Shown here: in pieces, positions 55,559 to 64,000 of the stretch | How positions within the stretch are numbered: position 1 is the first letter of the stretch | Layout of the letters: each line of letters begins with the position of its first letter | Source: RGIG4079 sp045531405 | GTDB taxonomy: Bacteria; Bacteroidota; Bacteroidia; Bacteroidales; Muribaculaceae | Direction: 5' to 3' | Assembly: GCA_045531405.1 (NCBI GenBank) | Contig: JAZSDX010000042.1 | Span: 1-64,000, forward strand | Length of the DNA: 64,000 bases | Translations under genes and position numbers: made by a program | Notes under the pieces: generated by a model | The model's input: only the letters and a program-made list of their open reading frames with translations | What the model was told of the DNA's origin: nothing | The model's database searches: none

Positions 55559-57352
55559 CTAAATTGGGAGAATGAGACCTCCATTTTTAATTGGTTGGAG
55601 CGAAGTTTTTCTCGTCAAATCTTTCTTCTCAATTTTAACAGAACCCTTTAAGCCTGATTTATTTCTTTTATTTGGAGCTACGGGTTTTGTATAAGTTATT
55701 TCAAATGGAAATATTGATGGAGGACATCCATTTTCAATGATATTGATATTCACTTCATTTAATCCCTCAGCCAATTGATATAACTTACATTTATATCGAG
55801 TCTCTGATATTTTTATTATTTCGGATTGAAGGGTATCAGCATCTATTTTTATTTCAAATGGATAATCATTCTCTCCAGGCTGTTTATCGGCGGAGATATT
55901 TATTGTAAAAGACACATCTCTATCATTCAAAGATGTTTCCGACTCTTCTAAATCAACATTTATATATTTATAATGCCATGCTTTCACATTAAGAGGCACT
56001 ATCGGATACTGCAGTCCATCATATCTTATCTGTACTGGATATTGTATATTTGTAATTTTATCGGGTAATGAATCAGGAATTGTCAATATACAATCATATT
56101 GCACATAGTTTCCATTTTCGGTATTCTTTGTTTCTAATGATATTTTATCGATATTACATCCATATTGTTTATCAATCTCAAAGCTACATTTATCGGCAGA
56201 AATAATAGATGGCAATTCTAATTTTATTGTGGTAGCCACTTCTTTATGACGAAATGCAATATCTTTGCCACCATGCATTATTAATTTATATTTCAAATTT
56301 GTATCATACTCCAACATTCCCCATTTATCATTTGCCTTAACTGTGGCAAAATTATTCACACATAATCCAACTTCATCAAATTGTGGTGGCAAAACTTTTA
56401 TATCATTATACCTTAAACCTAATTTTCCTTCCTCGGTTTTCAATGGAGTAAAAGGCGATAAATATTCAGCCTCTTGTATTTTATTTTCATTATAAGACAC
56501 AACTCTATCTATATAATAGATTTTTGTTGGTTTCAAAAATTTATCAAAAATAAATTTTATATACTCTTTCTTTTCTCCTTTACCTCGTATGCCCATTGAA
56601 TCGGTCATATTAATCAGAAATTCATGCAAATTCCCCTCAACCGACACCTGTTTCTTTATATTAGTCTCACCTTTTTTTGCAAAAACCGGAGTTATACTAA
56701 GAGTCGCTTTATCAAACAGATATACTTTATGTTTTATTATAACAACTCCAACACCTTCATCATTAACCGATGACAAGAAATCAACATCTTTAGCCTCAAA
56801 CGACTTATTCGCATAACTAAACGTTATTTGTTGTTTATCAGCAGTTACATATGCAAAATATGGGTTTTTCTTTTTATCAATCTGCTCATAAGTAAGACAA
56901 GATGCAAATCCATTACTAAATGGATACATCTTCACAAACAATCCTAATGATTCTTCCTCCCCTTTTTTATTTATGAAACAATATTTATTTGTAGCTTTAA
57001 CCAAAAGATAGCCATCACGAAAAAACGGATAATCATACGTTACTCTATAATCATTTTTTAGTTCAATATACTTTCCTTTAACATCAAAGAAACCAGTAAT
57101 TTTATCATTTCCTTTTTGAGATGCTATAGAATACCCCTCACAAAACGGAGCAATATTATCAGTCGTAGAGTTCAATCGATTTCCATTAAAATCCCAAATA
57201 ATGCTTGTATCAAGTGAATCACTAATCAATAATTGAGCACCTTTTGCCGTATAAATTTTATCATACGATGGTTGCATAATCCATCGAGTCATTTGGGCAT
57301 AAGCGCAAAACGAACTCACAAAAACGACAATTATTACACTTATTTTTTTCAT
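55559..57352 (-). CDS. Secreted WG-repeat-like protein ending in LILPI
   Basis: The 597-residue protein has a signal peptide (MKKISVIIVVFVSSFCAYAQ). The N-terminal ~370 residues contain degenerate WG/propeller-like repeats (GYLLVKATNKYCFINKKGEE, FATVKANDKWGMLEYD). About 200 residues of beta-sandwich-like repeats follow (PSIISADKCSFEIDKQ ... VNINIIENG). A basic linker (APNKRNKSGLKGSVKIEKKDL) ends in GGLILPI. The first mature residues WIMQPSYDKIY parallel WSVYPKYESIK of the other WG protein (62115-63752), which ends in the same five residues. They are probably paralogues. Located between kinase and phosphatase genes. Confidence 0.75.
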   Translation of the reverse strand: MKKISVIIVVFVSSFCAYAQMTRWIMQPSYDKIYTAKGAQLLISDSLDTSIIWDFNGNRLNSTTDNIAPFCEGYSIASQKGNDKITGFFDVKGKYIELKNDYRVTYDYPFFRDGYLLVKATNKYCFINKKGEEESLGLFVKMYPFSNGFASCLTYEQIDKKKNPYFAYVTADKQQITFSYANKSFEAKDVDFLSSVNDEGVGVVIIKHKVYLFDKATLSITPVFAKKGETNIKKQVSVEGNLHEFLINMTDSMGIRGKGEKKEYIKFIFDKFLKPTKIYYIDRVVSYNENKIQEAEYLSPFTPLKTEEGKLGLRYNDIKVLPPQFDEVGLCVNNFATVKANDKWGMLEYDTNLKYKLIMHGGKDIAFRHKEVATTIKLELPSIISADKCSFEIDKQYGCNIDKISLETKNTENGNYVQYDCILTIPDSLPDKITNIQYPVQIRYDGLQYPIVPLNVKAWHYKYINVDLEESETSLNDRDVSFTINISADKQPGENDYPFEIKIDADTLQSEIIKISETRYKCKLYQLAEGLNEVNINIIENGCPPSIFPFEITYTKPVAPNKRNKSGLKGSVKIEKKDLTRKTSLQPIKNGGLILPI

Positions 57353-57363
57353 ATTCGTTTCTA

Positions 57364-58905
57364 TTATTTTTCCTTAGACAAACTTAATAATGCATTGTCT
57401 ATATTTTTTATCAAAGAGTCCTTATGTAGCATTCCTGTATTTAATCTCGCTGTTGACAAATTTTCATTTGACTCCATAGCATAATCTTTTGCGATTATCA
57501 ATAATCGTTGAGCTTTCTTAACATTTTTGCCATAGGAAGCATTTTCATTTATCGAATATGAAGCCAAACGATATGCAGCATTTGCTTTTACTATAGCAAC
57601 TGTAGAATCATTCATATCTAATATTTTAGCATATAGATTTCGTGCTCTGTCACTATATCTATCACTTATTGGCATATACTTTATATTACCTTCAGTATTA
57701 TATTTAATTCCCAAAATATCTTTTCGCTTCAAAGATATCGAATCCGAGAACCAACCATAGGTTCGAGCCAACTCATACATAGCAGGTACACAATTAATAT
57801 TAACCAGACTATCCATCATTATTGTTCCCAACTCAACATCTTCTTTGCTATCACTATTTAGCAATAGTAGTGCTCTATCAAATCTTTCTTCTATCGGAAT
57901 CTCAATTTGAACAGGTTGCACATTATCTACTTGTTTTGATAGAAATGCGAAATATCCACCAACTGAAAATCCACCCATAATCATTGCTATTAAAATAATT
58001 TTTGCCAACTTATTTGATGGTGTTATGTGTTTTTCTGAAATTTTAATTATATCATTTGCTGTTGGTCGGTTTTTAGGATTTATTGATAAACATGATAAAA
58101 TTAATTTTTGAACATCCTTAGGAATTTGCTTTCCCATTGGCTTAATTCTCATGTTATTCTCAAGCTGATTTTTTCCACCTTCTTCTTTATAGGGCACCTC
58201 TCCTGTAAATATTTCATAAAGTGTGGCACCAAATGCCCATATATCACTTTCTGCTATCGGCTTATAATTCTCCTTAAATCGTTCTGGTGCCATATATGCC
58301 ATTGTCCCACTATTATCCTCATCATAATAGAAATCATGCTTCCCATCTCGTTGAGAACTAATGCCAAAGTCAGTAATAGCATAATTTCGATTATCATCAA
58401 TCAGCACATTTGCAGGTTTCACATCTTGATGAATAATTGGAGGATTACATGCATGTAAATATGACAATCCCGAAGATACATCATATATAAATTTCCAGAT
58501 TTCTTTTTCCTTAAACTCGCTTCCTATCAATAACTCTGAAGAACCATTCTTGCAATATGGGAGCTCTAAATACGGGATATCTTCACAAATTGAGAAATTA
58601 GTAGGTTGCAACAAATTAGTATGCCTACAATTATGCACAATCTTATATTCATCCCTAAAACGCTGTTCACCTTCTATATCCAATGCATTTTTAGGACGAT
58701 ATATCTTTATTGCCACCAACATACCCGACTCTTCAGCCGAAAAATCTTCAATATCTTCGCCAAGCAACTCAGGGTTGTCAATTGTATTAACATCAATAGC
58801 CAACCACACATCAGCCGTACCGCCATCGGTACTTAATGCCTTTATAAGTTTATAGCGACCATCAAAAAGTTCTCCATTTTCTGCAAATTTCTCAATATCT
58901 ATCAT
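57364..58905 (-). CDS. Transmembrane Ser/Thr protein kinase with Sel1-like periplasmic part
   Basis: The protein has 513 residues. The kinase domain (about 17-285) has a glycine-rich-loop-like LSTDGGTADVWLA, VAIKIYRPK, catalytic loop IIHQDVKPANVLI (about 156-168; HQD), DFGIS, YMAPERFK and DIWAFGATLYEIFTGEVPY. One transmembrane helix lies at about 303-325. The ~185-residue periplasmic part has Sel1/TPR-like helices (LGTIMMDSLVNINCVPAMYELARTYG, ARNLYAKILDM, AQRLLIIAKDYAM). It is in the same operon as the PP2C gene (last), two secreted WG-like proteins and an S41 protease. The ligand is unknown. Confidence 0.93.
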   Translation of the reverse strand: MIDIEKFAENGELFDGRYKLIKALSTDGGTADVWLAIDVNTIDNPELLGEDIEDFSAEESGMLVAIKIYRPKNALDIEGEQRFRDEYKIVHNCRHTNLLQPTNFSICEDIPYLELPYCKNGSSELLIGSEFKEKEIWKFIYDVSSGLSYLHACNPPIIHQDVKPANVLIDDNRNYAITDFGISSQRDGKHDFYYDEDNSGTMAYMAPERFKENYKPIAESDIWAFGATLYEIFTGEVPYKEEGGKNQLENNMRIKPMGKQIPKDVQKLILSCLSINPKNRPTANDIIKISEKHITPSNKLAKIILIAMIMGGFSVGGYFAFLSKQVDNVQPVQIEIPIEERFDRALLLLNSDSKEDVELGTIMMDSLVNINCVPAMYELARTYGWFSDSISLKRKDILGIKYNTEGNIKYMPISDRYSDRARNLYAKILDMNDSTVAIVKANAAYRLASYSINENASYGKNVKKAQRLLIIAKDYAMESNENLSTARLNTGMLHKDSLIKNIDNALLSLSKEK

Positions 58906-58912
58906 ATATCAA

Positions 58913-60265
58913 TTAATTATATAGATTTTTATATTTAATCTTTTTATTATGTTCAATTACGTAAGAAGGCTCCCCAATAGGAACTATTTTCGGAAGAGTT
59001 TTCCCTTTATATAAACCTTTTATATCTGAAGGAATTTCCGGACAAATTAATTGTAATGCCTTGCTTAATAGCGGCTCTTCAACTTGCCCTAAACGACTTG
59101 TACTTACCGAATATCCATCGGAGACATAGTAATCAGGGATTAGACCATCATCGGGTGTTGTTTCTCCATTTGCATTATAATATCTCATGATAATGGGCTG
59201 AATCATATATTTATATCTTGAATCGAAAAATGACGTTGACCCTACTCCTTTTCCGGTTGTTGTTTCTCCAATTACTATAACTTCCATAAATGGACGTAGG
59301 CATATTATCGTTGCTTCACTCGCCGATGCCGTGTGAGATGAAGTCAAAACATACAATCTGTTTAATTTTAATGGAACTTTAGGTGTACCTAATATATTTT
59401 CTTGAAGGTTATTTAAATCTTCATAATATTCAAAAGTCAATTCGCTTCCTATCGTTTCTAAATAATATTTAGATAGAATATCATTATAACTGCATTGTTG
59501 GAATATATCATTATATCCATTTTCCGACACAATACAATTACATAAATACCTACAAGTAGAAACATATCCTCCCGGATTATATCTTAAATCAAGGATTAAA
59601 TCAGTTATATTATTGTTGAAAAATTTTTGTAACGATGGATATAAATCGGACCTTTGATTATATTCCAAATAACATATATATCCAATCTTATTATTCCCTA
59701 TATGATAAATTGAATCCAATAACACTGTGGAATTATATGAATTCACGCGATTTGAGAGCATCACAGCATCTGCTTTCACTGTTTCAAAAATATTATTGTC
59801 ATTTAATTCTACACGTTGTAATGTCAACGATTCATTTGATTGGTCGATTATTCTAAAATAATCCCCACGTTTAATCCTATATTGCTGTTCAATATCAGCG
59901 GTTGCATATAAGATTTGTATTGCTTGATTTCCCTTTATATCGGAATATAATTGATACGCAATGCCATAATTGCATTCTTCGGGTGGGTTGTAATATGAAT
60001 TTGTGGTTATGTAGGAAAATCTATCTTTTGACGACAATATGCTGTTATAAAAGTCAGGTGGAGTTAAAGTGTAATCACAGTCTAAACTATCTGGCAAATC
60101 TTCTCTCCACAAATAATTGTGATTCATCTGAGCATATATCCATTGATTATGCTCTACATATTTATATTCTACAACGGAGATTGGCTCATCGGAGATAACA
60201 TTACCCTCCGATGAGCAACCTGCCATTATAATTAAAGTTAGAATCAAATAAAATATGCTACGCAT
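58913..60265 (-). CDS. S41-family (tail-specific type) peptidase lipoprotein
   Basis: The 450-residue protein has a lipoprotein signal (MRSIFYLILTLIIMAGC). A central region (about 110-175, IKRGDYFRIIDQ) may be a PDZ-like module. The C-terminal S41 domain has DLRYNPGG (about 225), the nucleophile segment SSHTASASEA (Ser near 308) and the lysine in TTTGKGVGS (about 336). S41 enzymes such as Tsp/CtpA cleave proteins after binding their hydrophobic C-terminal tails. It lies 7 bp before the kinase gene and 5 bp after a lipoprotein gene, in the middle of the operon. Confidence 0.9.
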   Translation of the reverse strand: MRSIFYLILTLIIMAGCSSEGNVISDEPISVVEYKYVEHNQWIYAQMNHNYLWREDLPDSLDCDYTLTPPDFYNSILSSKDRFSYITTNSYYNPPEECNYGIAYQLYSDIKGNQAIQILYATADIEQQYRIKRGDYFRIIDQSNESLTLQRVELNDNNIFETVKADAVMLSNRVNSYNSTVLLDSIYHIGNNKIGYICYLEYNQRSDLYPSLQKFFNNNITDLILDLRYNPGGYVSTCRYLCNCIVSENGYNDIFQQCSYNDILSKYYLETIGSELTFEYYEDLNNLQENILGTPKVPLKLNRLYVLTSSHTASASEATIICLRPFMEVIVIGETTTGKGVGSTSFFDSRYKYMIQPIIMRYYNANGETTPDDGLIPDYYVSDGYSVSTSRLGQVEEPLLSKALQLICPEIPSDIKGLYKGKTLPKIVPIGEPSYVIEHNKKIKYKNLYN

Positions 60266-60270
60266 AAATA

Positions 60271-61317
60271 TTATTTATTTGACTTTGATTTAATGCTTTC
60301 TTGTATATAATCATTTAGCATTATACTTTGTGTAGCTTCTGTATTACATTGTTGAGTTGTGCCTAATAACGTTAGATATTGTAAATATTCATCATAAGTT
60401 ATACCTGTAACATCATAATATCCATAAGTTATCAGATTTTCTTGCGTTTCATCTTTAAGATTTATTTCAAAATAATACTCATTTCCAGCAGTTAAATTAT
60501 TTATTAACATCTCTTCAGTATACATTCCTTCTAAATCTGTTTCCAAATACCATTTGAAACAAACATTTTTCATTGGCAACACAAAACAATAGCCATATAT
60601 ATTATTATAATTTTTATATGCCGACTCTTGAGGTTCTATAAAGGAGATTCTCCAATCATATTTATTATTATTATTTTCAATTGCCACATCATATTTTCCA
60701 TATTGATTCATTACCAAATAATCAGAACTTCTATTTACATCTAACGATATATATTCAATATTAGAATATGCATGAATATTCTTCCATCTAAGAGCTAATA
60801 ACGCACCTGCAGGAGAGGGAGATATATTAATTTCTTTTGATGATCCTGAAACCTCAAATGATTCAACTCCAATTCCCAATATTTTACTTTGACCACCAAT
60901 ATATCCAAGATCTGTAATTTTTGTTGTTGTAAGATTTTCTTCTCCCGACAGTTCCCAACATGCAAAATTGATTTCATCACCACTTCGTTGTACAATATCT
61001 GTTACTACCACAGCAGTATAATTACCATTAGCCAAATCCAATGAAGTTTGCATTAAGCTGGCATAATTTGCCAAATATTGTGTCTCTGATTTTACTAAAG
61101 TATTTTCAGAATTATATACCAATAAACGGGTACGAATTGATTTGTCTGAGCCCAAGCCCTCTAATTCTCCGGGATCAATTTCAAATGTAAATGGTTTTAC
61201 CACATTTGATGGATCAATTTTGAACGTTGTGCTTTGACTAACCGGAATATCTTCATTTGTACATGAAGATAACAACACTGCTGTTGCAGCGACTAAAATA
61301 GATAATATTTTTTTCAT
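60271..61317 (-). CDS. Lipoprotein, possibly FimB/Mfa2-like
   Basis: The 348-residue protein has a lipoprotein signal (MKKILSILVAATAVLLSSC). The mature part is beta-rich with TRLLVYNSENTLVKSETQYL and LDLANGNYTAVVVTDI, the N-terminal strand pattern of fimbrillin-associated lipoproteins of the Mfa2/FimB type. The C-terminal ~60 residues are helical (VTGITYDEYLQYLTLLG ...). The family assignment is tentative. It sits between the outer-membrane barrel gene and the S41 protease in the operon. Confidence 0.6.
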   Translation of the reverse strand: MKKILSILVAATAVLLSSCTNEDIPVSQSTTFKIDPSNVVKPFTFEIDPGELEGLGSDKSIRTRLLVYNSENTLVKSETQYLANYASLMQTSLDLANGNYTAVVVTDIVQRSGDEINFACWELSGEENLTTTKITDLGYIGGQSKILGIGVESFEVSGSSKEINISPSPAGALLALRWKNIHAYSNIEYISLDVNRSSDYLVMNQYGKYDVAIENNNNKYDWRISFIEPQESAYKNYNNIYGYCFVLPMKNVCFKWYLETDLEGMYTEEMLINNLTAGNEYYFEINLKDETQENLITYGYYDVTGITYDEYLQYLTLLGTTQQCNTEATQSIMLNDYIQESIKSKSNK

Positions 61318-61334
61318 TTTTATTTATAATTTAA

Positions 61335-62012
61335 TTATTTAACAACTGAGAACAACCAACCAATACCCAATGAAATGGTGCTTACTTTTGTTTGGAAATT
61401 ACCTGCAAGATTACTATTTCCCATATTATATCTCAAACTTGCATTAAAGCCTATAGGACTTTTATATTCGGCTCCAACTGTAAGCATAACATCATTCCCT
61501 TTAAGTTCTCCTACGCCATAAGTTTTATTGTTGTATTGTATAGCTTCGGGAGAAGTTGCAAAAGAGCCGGTAAATGTAGGACCTAACTCAATACAAAGGT
61601 CTTTCAAAAACCACCATTGCAATAACACCGGTACTTCAAAACAATTCATATTTATATTCGCAACATCGACATTCAAAGCATGCATTGAATATAACGCTTC
61701 TAATTGAACACCAAATTTGCCGGTATCAGCAAATCGAGTCAGTTCACGTTTGCCAAATCTCACATTTACAGCTAATCCGGCACTATAACCGAAGTTACCG
61801 CCAACCTCTAAATTCAAATCATCGGAAACACTTGCAAAAGAATAATTGCCTCCAATTTTAGGCCCGATTGAGAGAGCAAACGATTTAGGCACAATTTCTT
61901 CTTCAAATGTAGCATTTGAATCATCTTGCACATTTGCAAATACAATGTCTTGAGCAAAAGCTGAAGACGCAACAATAATTGTCGCAAAACTAAAAATTAA
62001 TCGTTTTAACAT
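61335..62012 (-). CDS. Outer-membrane beta-barrel protein (PorT-like)
   Basis: The 225-residue protein has a signal peptide (MLKRLIFSFATIIVASSAFAQ). The rest shows alternating beta strands of an eight-stranded barrel: FALSIGPKIGGNYSF, SAGLAVNVRFGKR, FGVQLEALYSMHA, LQWWFLKDLCIELGPTFTG, FNASLRYNMGNSN, ending in an aromatic-rich strand. It belongs to the outer-membrane barrel/PorT group common in Bacteroidota. It starts 102 bp after a secreted WG-like protein gene and leads the close-packed part of the operon. Confidence 0.8.
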   Translation of the reverse strand: MLKRLIFSFATIIVASSAFAQDIVFANVQDDSNATFEEEIVPKSFALSIGPKIGGNYSFASVSDDLNLEVGGNFGYSAGLAVNVRFGKRELTRFADTGKFGVQLEALYSMHALNVDVANINMNCFEVPVLLQWWFLKDLCIELGPTFTGSFATSPEAIQYNNKTYGVGELKGNDVMLTVGAEYKSPIGFNASLRYNMGNSNLAGNFQTKVSTISLGIGWLFSVVK

Positions 62013-62114
62013 GTTAAATATTTATTAAGTTAATAATTTGAGGTAATTATATATTACCTAATCTTGTTATTTATTTGATTATAGCTTATTTCATTGACTT
62101 TTAATACATCACAA

Positions 62115-63752
62115 CTATATTGGTAGAATTAGCGTTGATTCTTCTTTCTTTGGAGGTGTTGGCTTTGGCTCAGACTCAACTTTTTGATTTGGGTTAGGTG
62201 TTGAGTCTGTTTTAGGTTTCATATTTGGATCATAGCATCGAACCTTCACTTTAGATGATTTTTCGTCTCCTGTGCTTAATTTTATTGTAGCCGAAACAGT
62301 TTCAACTGTTTTCACTTGAACCGGAACACTTACTCGTTTAGATGATTTTGCAGGTATTATCAATTCAAATGTTTTAGAAACAGCTGAATTTAATTTACAA
62401 TCAACTGTCAATGTTGCAGTTATTGTTACCGATTTCTTTGATTCGTTTGAGATCACAGAGTAAACATTCTGTATTCCATTCTTCTCATCGGCTTGATATG
62501 TTGCAACTTTCGGTTGTGATATTTTTATATTCATAAACGATAGTTCATGAATGCTATCATATACTTCTATGCCATCATAGATTAATTTACACTTTACTTC
62601 AGCAACTATATCATCATTACATGACACAAAATCATAGCTTAATACATTTGACACTTGAGAGACCGATGACGACACATCTTGCATATTTCCATTCCCATTA
62701 TCGATTAATAATCGAGTGTGTCCAATATATTGTTGTGGAATTGTTATAGTATATTGTAATTTCTTATCTCTACCATTTGAACCAAGTTTTACTAAAGAAA
62801 CATCTTTTCCATTATAATTTAATGTTGCATCAATATTTCCATCTATGATTTTCAACAATCCGGTTTTCCCATTTAGATTTACTATTGAGATATTATGCTC
62901 ATTAACTTGAGAGGCATTATTTAATACCGGGTTTAATATAATTCCATCGTTTGAACTAAAACCATATTTACCTCTACTTGTAAAAACTTTTATTGTATTG
63001 TTATATTGAGGTACAAAATACTCAACATTTTGCTGAGCTCTTTCATTTGGAGAAATTATTGTATAGTTATACTTATTTATCTCCACATTTGAAGCTTTAT
63101 AATTCCTCAACTCCTTACCCTCTGCGTTTATAACCTTATATTTACTCCCATAACCCACTACTGCCTCTCCATTCTTAAACGAAGACCCAAATGTAATCTC
63201 TCCATTTCGCCATTGGCAATAAACCACATTATTATGATTGGCATCATAATCTTCTTTTATGTAATAAACCCAGGACCCTTTTTTTATTGATGCCAATCCT
63301 TCATTAAAAGGTCGAACTACATCAAATTGACATTTTACGACAATATGCCCCGATTCATTAATAAATCCTTGTTTCCCTGCTGCATTAGCAACACACAATT
63401 TCCCCTCAGAAAATACTGAATATCCTGTCAAATAAAGTTTCTCAGAAAGAAATGAGCATTCCCCTTTTGAAGTTACAATTCCTTTCAAACAGTTTAGACC
63501 ACGTTCTTTTACCCCAAATAAGCCAAACCCATTTTGTGTGCCGGAAATAAAATCATAATCAGGTTGAAGAATTATTTCACCTTTTGAATCAATTAAGCCC
63601 CATTTGCCATTTAATGAACATAGATACAAATCCTCAGCATAAGGTTTTATCGACTCATATTTTGGATAAACACTCCACTCTACAGTTTTTGCATTTAATC
63701 CTAATGCTATTGTTAACAATAAAATTATTATTAATGATGGTTTATTATTCAT
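62115..63752 (-). CDS. Secreted WG-repeat protein ending in LILPI
   Basis: The protein has about 545 residues with a signal peptide (MNNKPSLIIILLLTIALGLNA). The WG repeats are clear in the first ~150 residues (LCSLNGKWGLIDSKGEIILQ, LCVANAAGKQGFINESGHIV, GLASIKKGSWVYYIKED), then beta-sandwich regions. A proline- and lysine-rich linker ends in LILPI. Three in-frame ATGs are possible (63794, 63767, 63752); 63752 gives the neatest signal peptide. It begins the visible operon after a LysM-protein gene, 80 bp upstream. Its paralogue is at 55559-57352. Confidence 0.8.
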   Translation of the reverse strand: MNNKPSLIIILLLTIALGLNAKTVEWSVYPKYESIKPYAEDLYLCSLNGKWGLIDSKGEIILQPDYDFISGTQNGFGLFGVKERGLNCLKGIVTSKGECSFLSEKLYLTGYSVFSEGKLCVANAAGKQGFINESGHIVVKCQFDVVRPFNEGLASIKKGSWVYYIKEDYDANHNNVVYCQWRNGEITFGSSFKNGEAVVGYGSKYKVINAEGKELRNYKASNVEINKYNYTIISPNERAQQNVEYFVPQYNNTIKVFTSRGKYGFSSNDGIILNPVLNNASQVNEHNISIVNLNGKTGLLKIIDGNIDATLNYNGKDVSLVKLGSNGRDKKLQYTITIPQQYIGHTRLLIDNGNGNMQDVSSSVSQVSNVLSYDFVSCNDDIVAEVKCKLIYDGIEVYDSIHELSFMNIKISQPKVATYQADEKNGIQNVYSVISNESKKSVTITATLTVDCKLNSAVSKTFELIIPAKSSKRVSVPVQVKTVETVSATIKLSTGDEKSSKVKVRCYDPNMKPKTDSTPNPNQKVESEPKPTPPKKEESTLILPI

Positions 63753-63832
63753 TACTAAATCTCTCATAATTACAGTAACACATCTTATATTCATATTTTT
63801 TATATTGGTTATAAATTTTGTAAATATTGAAT

Positions 63833-64000
63833 TTATTTCAATTTTAATCGTTCACCAATTTTTAATTGCGTAAATAAATTCATATTATTCATCTTGGCTA
63901 AATTTGCGACTTTAATTCCAAATTGTTGCGAAATACTATATAAGTCATCGTTTTCTTTTACTTTATAAAAATCACGAGCTCCTTCATATTTTGATTTCTT
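63833..64000 (-). CDS. LysM-domain protein, 3' end only
   Basis: The last ~54 codons of a minus-strand gene run off the right edge (stop at 63833). They encode GARDFYKVKENDDLYSISQQ, then NLAKMNN and IGERLKLK-stop: one complete LysM peptidoglycan-binding motif. In Bacteroidota such tails often end glucosaminidase or amidase enzymes, but the catalytic part is outside the window. It is probably the upstream member of the operon that follows. Confidence 0.75.
   Translation of the reverse strand, partial: KKSKYEGARDFYKVKENDDLYSISQQFGIKVANLAKMNNMNLFTQLKIGERLKLK

Noticed and set aside
1..64000. tRNA genes
   Set aside because: No cloverleaf or T-arm consensus was spotted in any intergenic region.

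Overview
The window is a chromosomal segment of a Bacteroidota bacterium, almost certainly order Bacteroidales. The base composition is AT-rich. Many genes are preceded by the Bacteroidota primary-sigma promoter (TTTG, 19-20 nt, TAnnTTTG). BspA-type leucine-rich-repeat proteins carry C-terminal tails like type IX secretion signals, and there are Bacteroidota-typical families (DUF4831, OmpA with coiled coil, MauE/DoxX-thioredoxin). No rRNA, tRNA, prophage or CRISPR was found.

Layout. 1-4.2 kb: 3' part of a giant LRR surface protein. 4.7-6.0 kb: a DUF4143-type ATPase flanked by two copies of a 60-bp terminator. 6.1-13.8 kb: housekeeping genes (adk, hpt, nnr, FKBP isomerase, mtaB, lipid A acyltransferase, glycosyltransferase). 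13.8-20.9 kb: inositol-phosphate phosphatase, TPR protein, thiol peroxidase, then a TraB/GumN - ABC transporter - GntR operon and an acyl-CoA synthetase. 21.0-25.1 kb: a dTDP-3-amino-3,6-dideoxyhexose pathway (rfbB, rfbA, two FdtA-type isomerases, an FdtB-type aminotransferase). 25.8-37.5 kb: nagB, ompA, a thioredoxin lipoprotein, an LTA-synthase-like enzyme and PAP2 phosphatase, a rod-shaped ncRNA (6S-like), a MauE-thioredoxin fusion, miaA, pepT, cysK and a DNA/RNA endonuclease.

37.5-54 kb is accessory in character. It holds a 34-bp iteron-like array, a small two-gene cassette under an operator-like promoter, a 1473-aa LRR/cohesin-like/dockerin protein co-transcribed with a channel-like membrane protein, and a minus-strand structured RNA candidate carrying overlapping mini-ORFs. 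It also holds a receptor-kinase-like protein (cytoplasmic kinase, one membrane helix, LRR ectodomain), mnmE, an SF1 helicase-nuclease and an AAA ATPase.

54.7-64 kb is a minus-strand gene cluster that reads as an envelope Ser/Thr-phosphorylation module: LysM protein (partial), secreted WG-repeat-like protein, outer-membrane barrel, lipoprotein, S41 peptidase lipoprotein, transmembrane Ser/Thr kinase, second secreted WG-like protein and PP2C phosphatase. The two secreted WG-like proteins end in the same five residues, LILPI. That shared tail, next to a co-encoded protease of a family known for tail recognition, is the most suggestive candidate for an undescribed system here. The second is the structured RNA at 44.95-45.28 kb.
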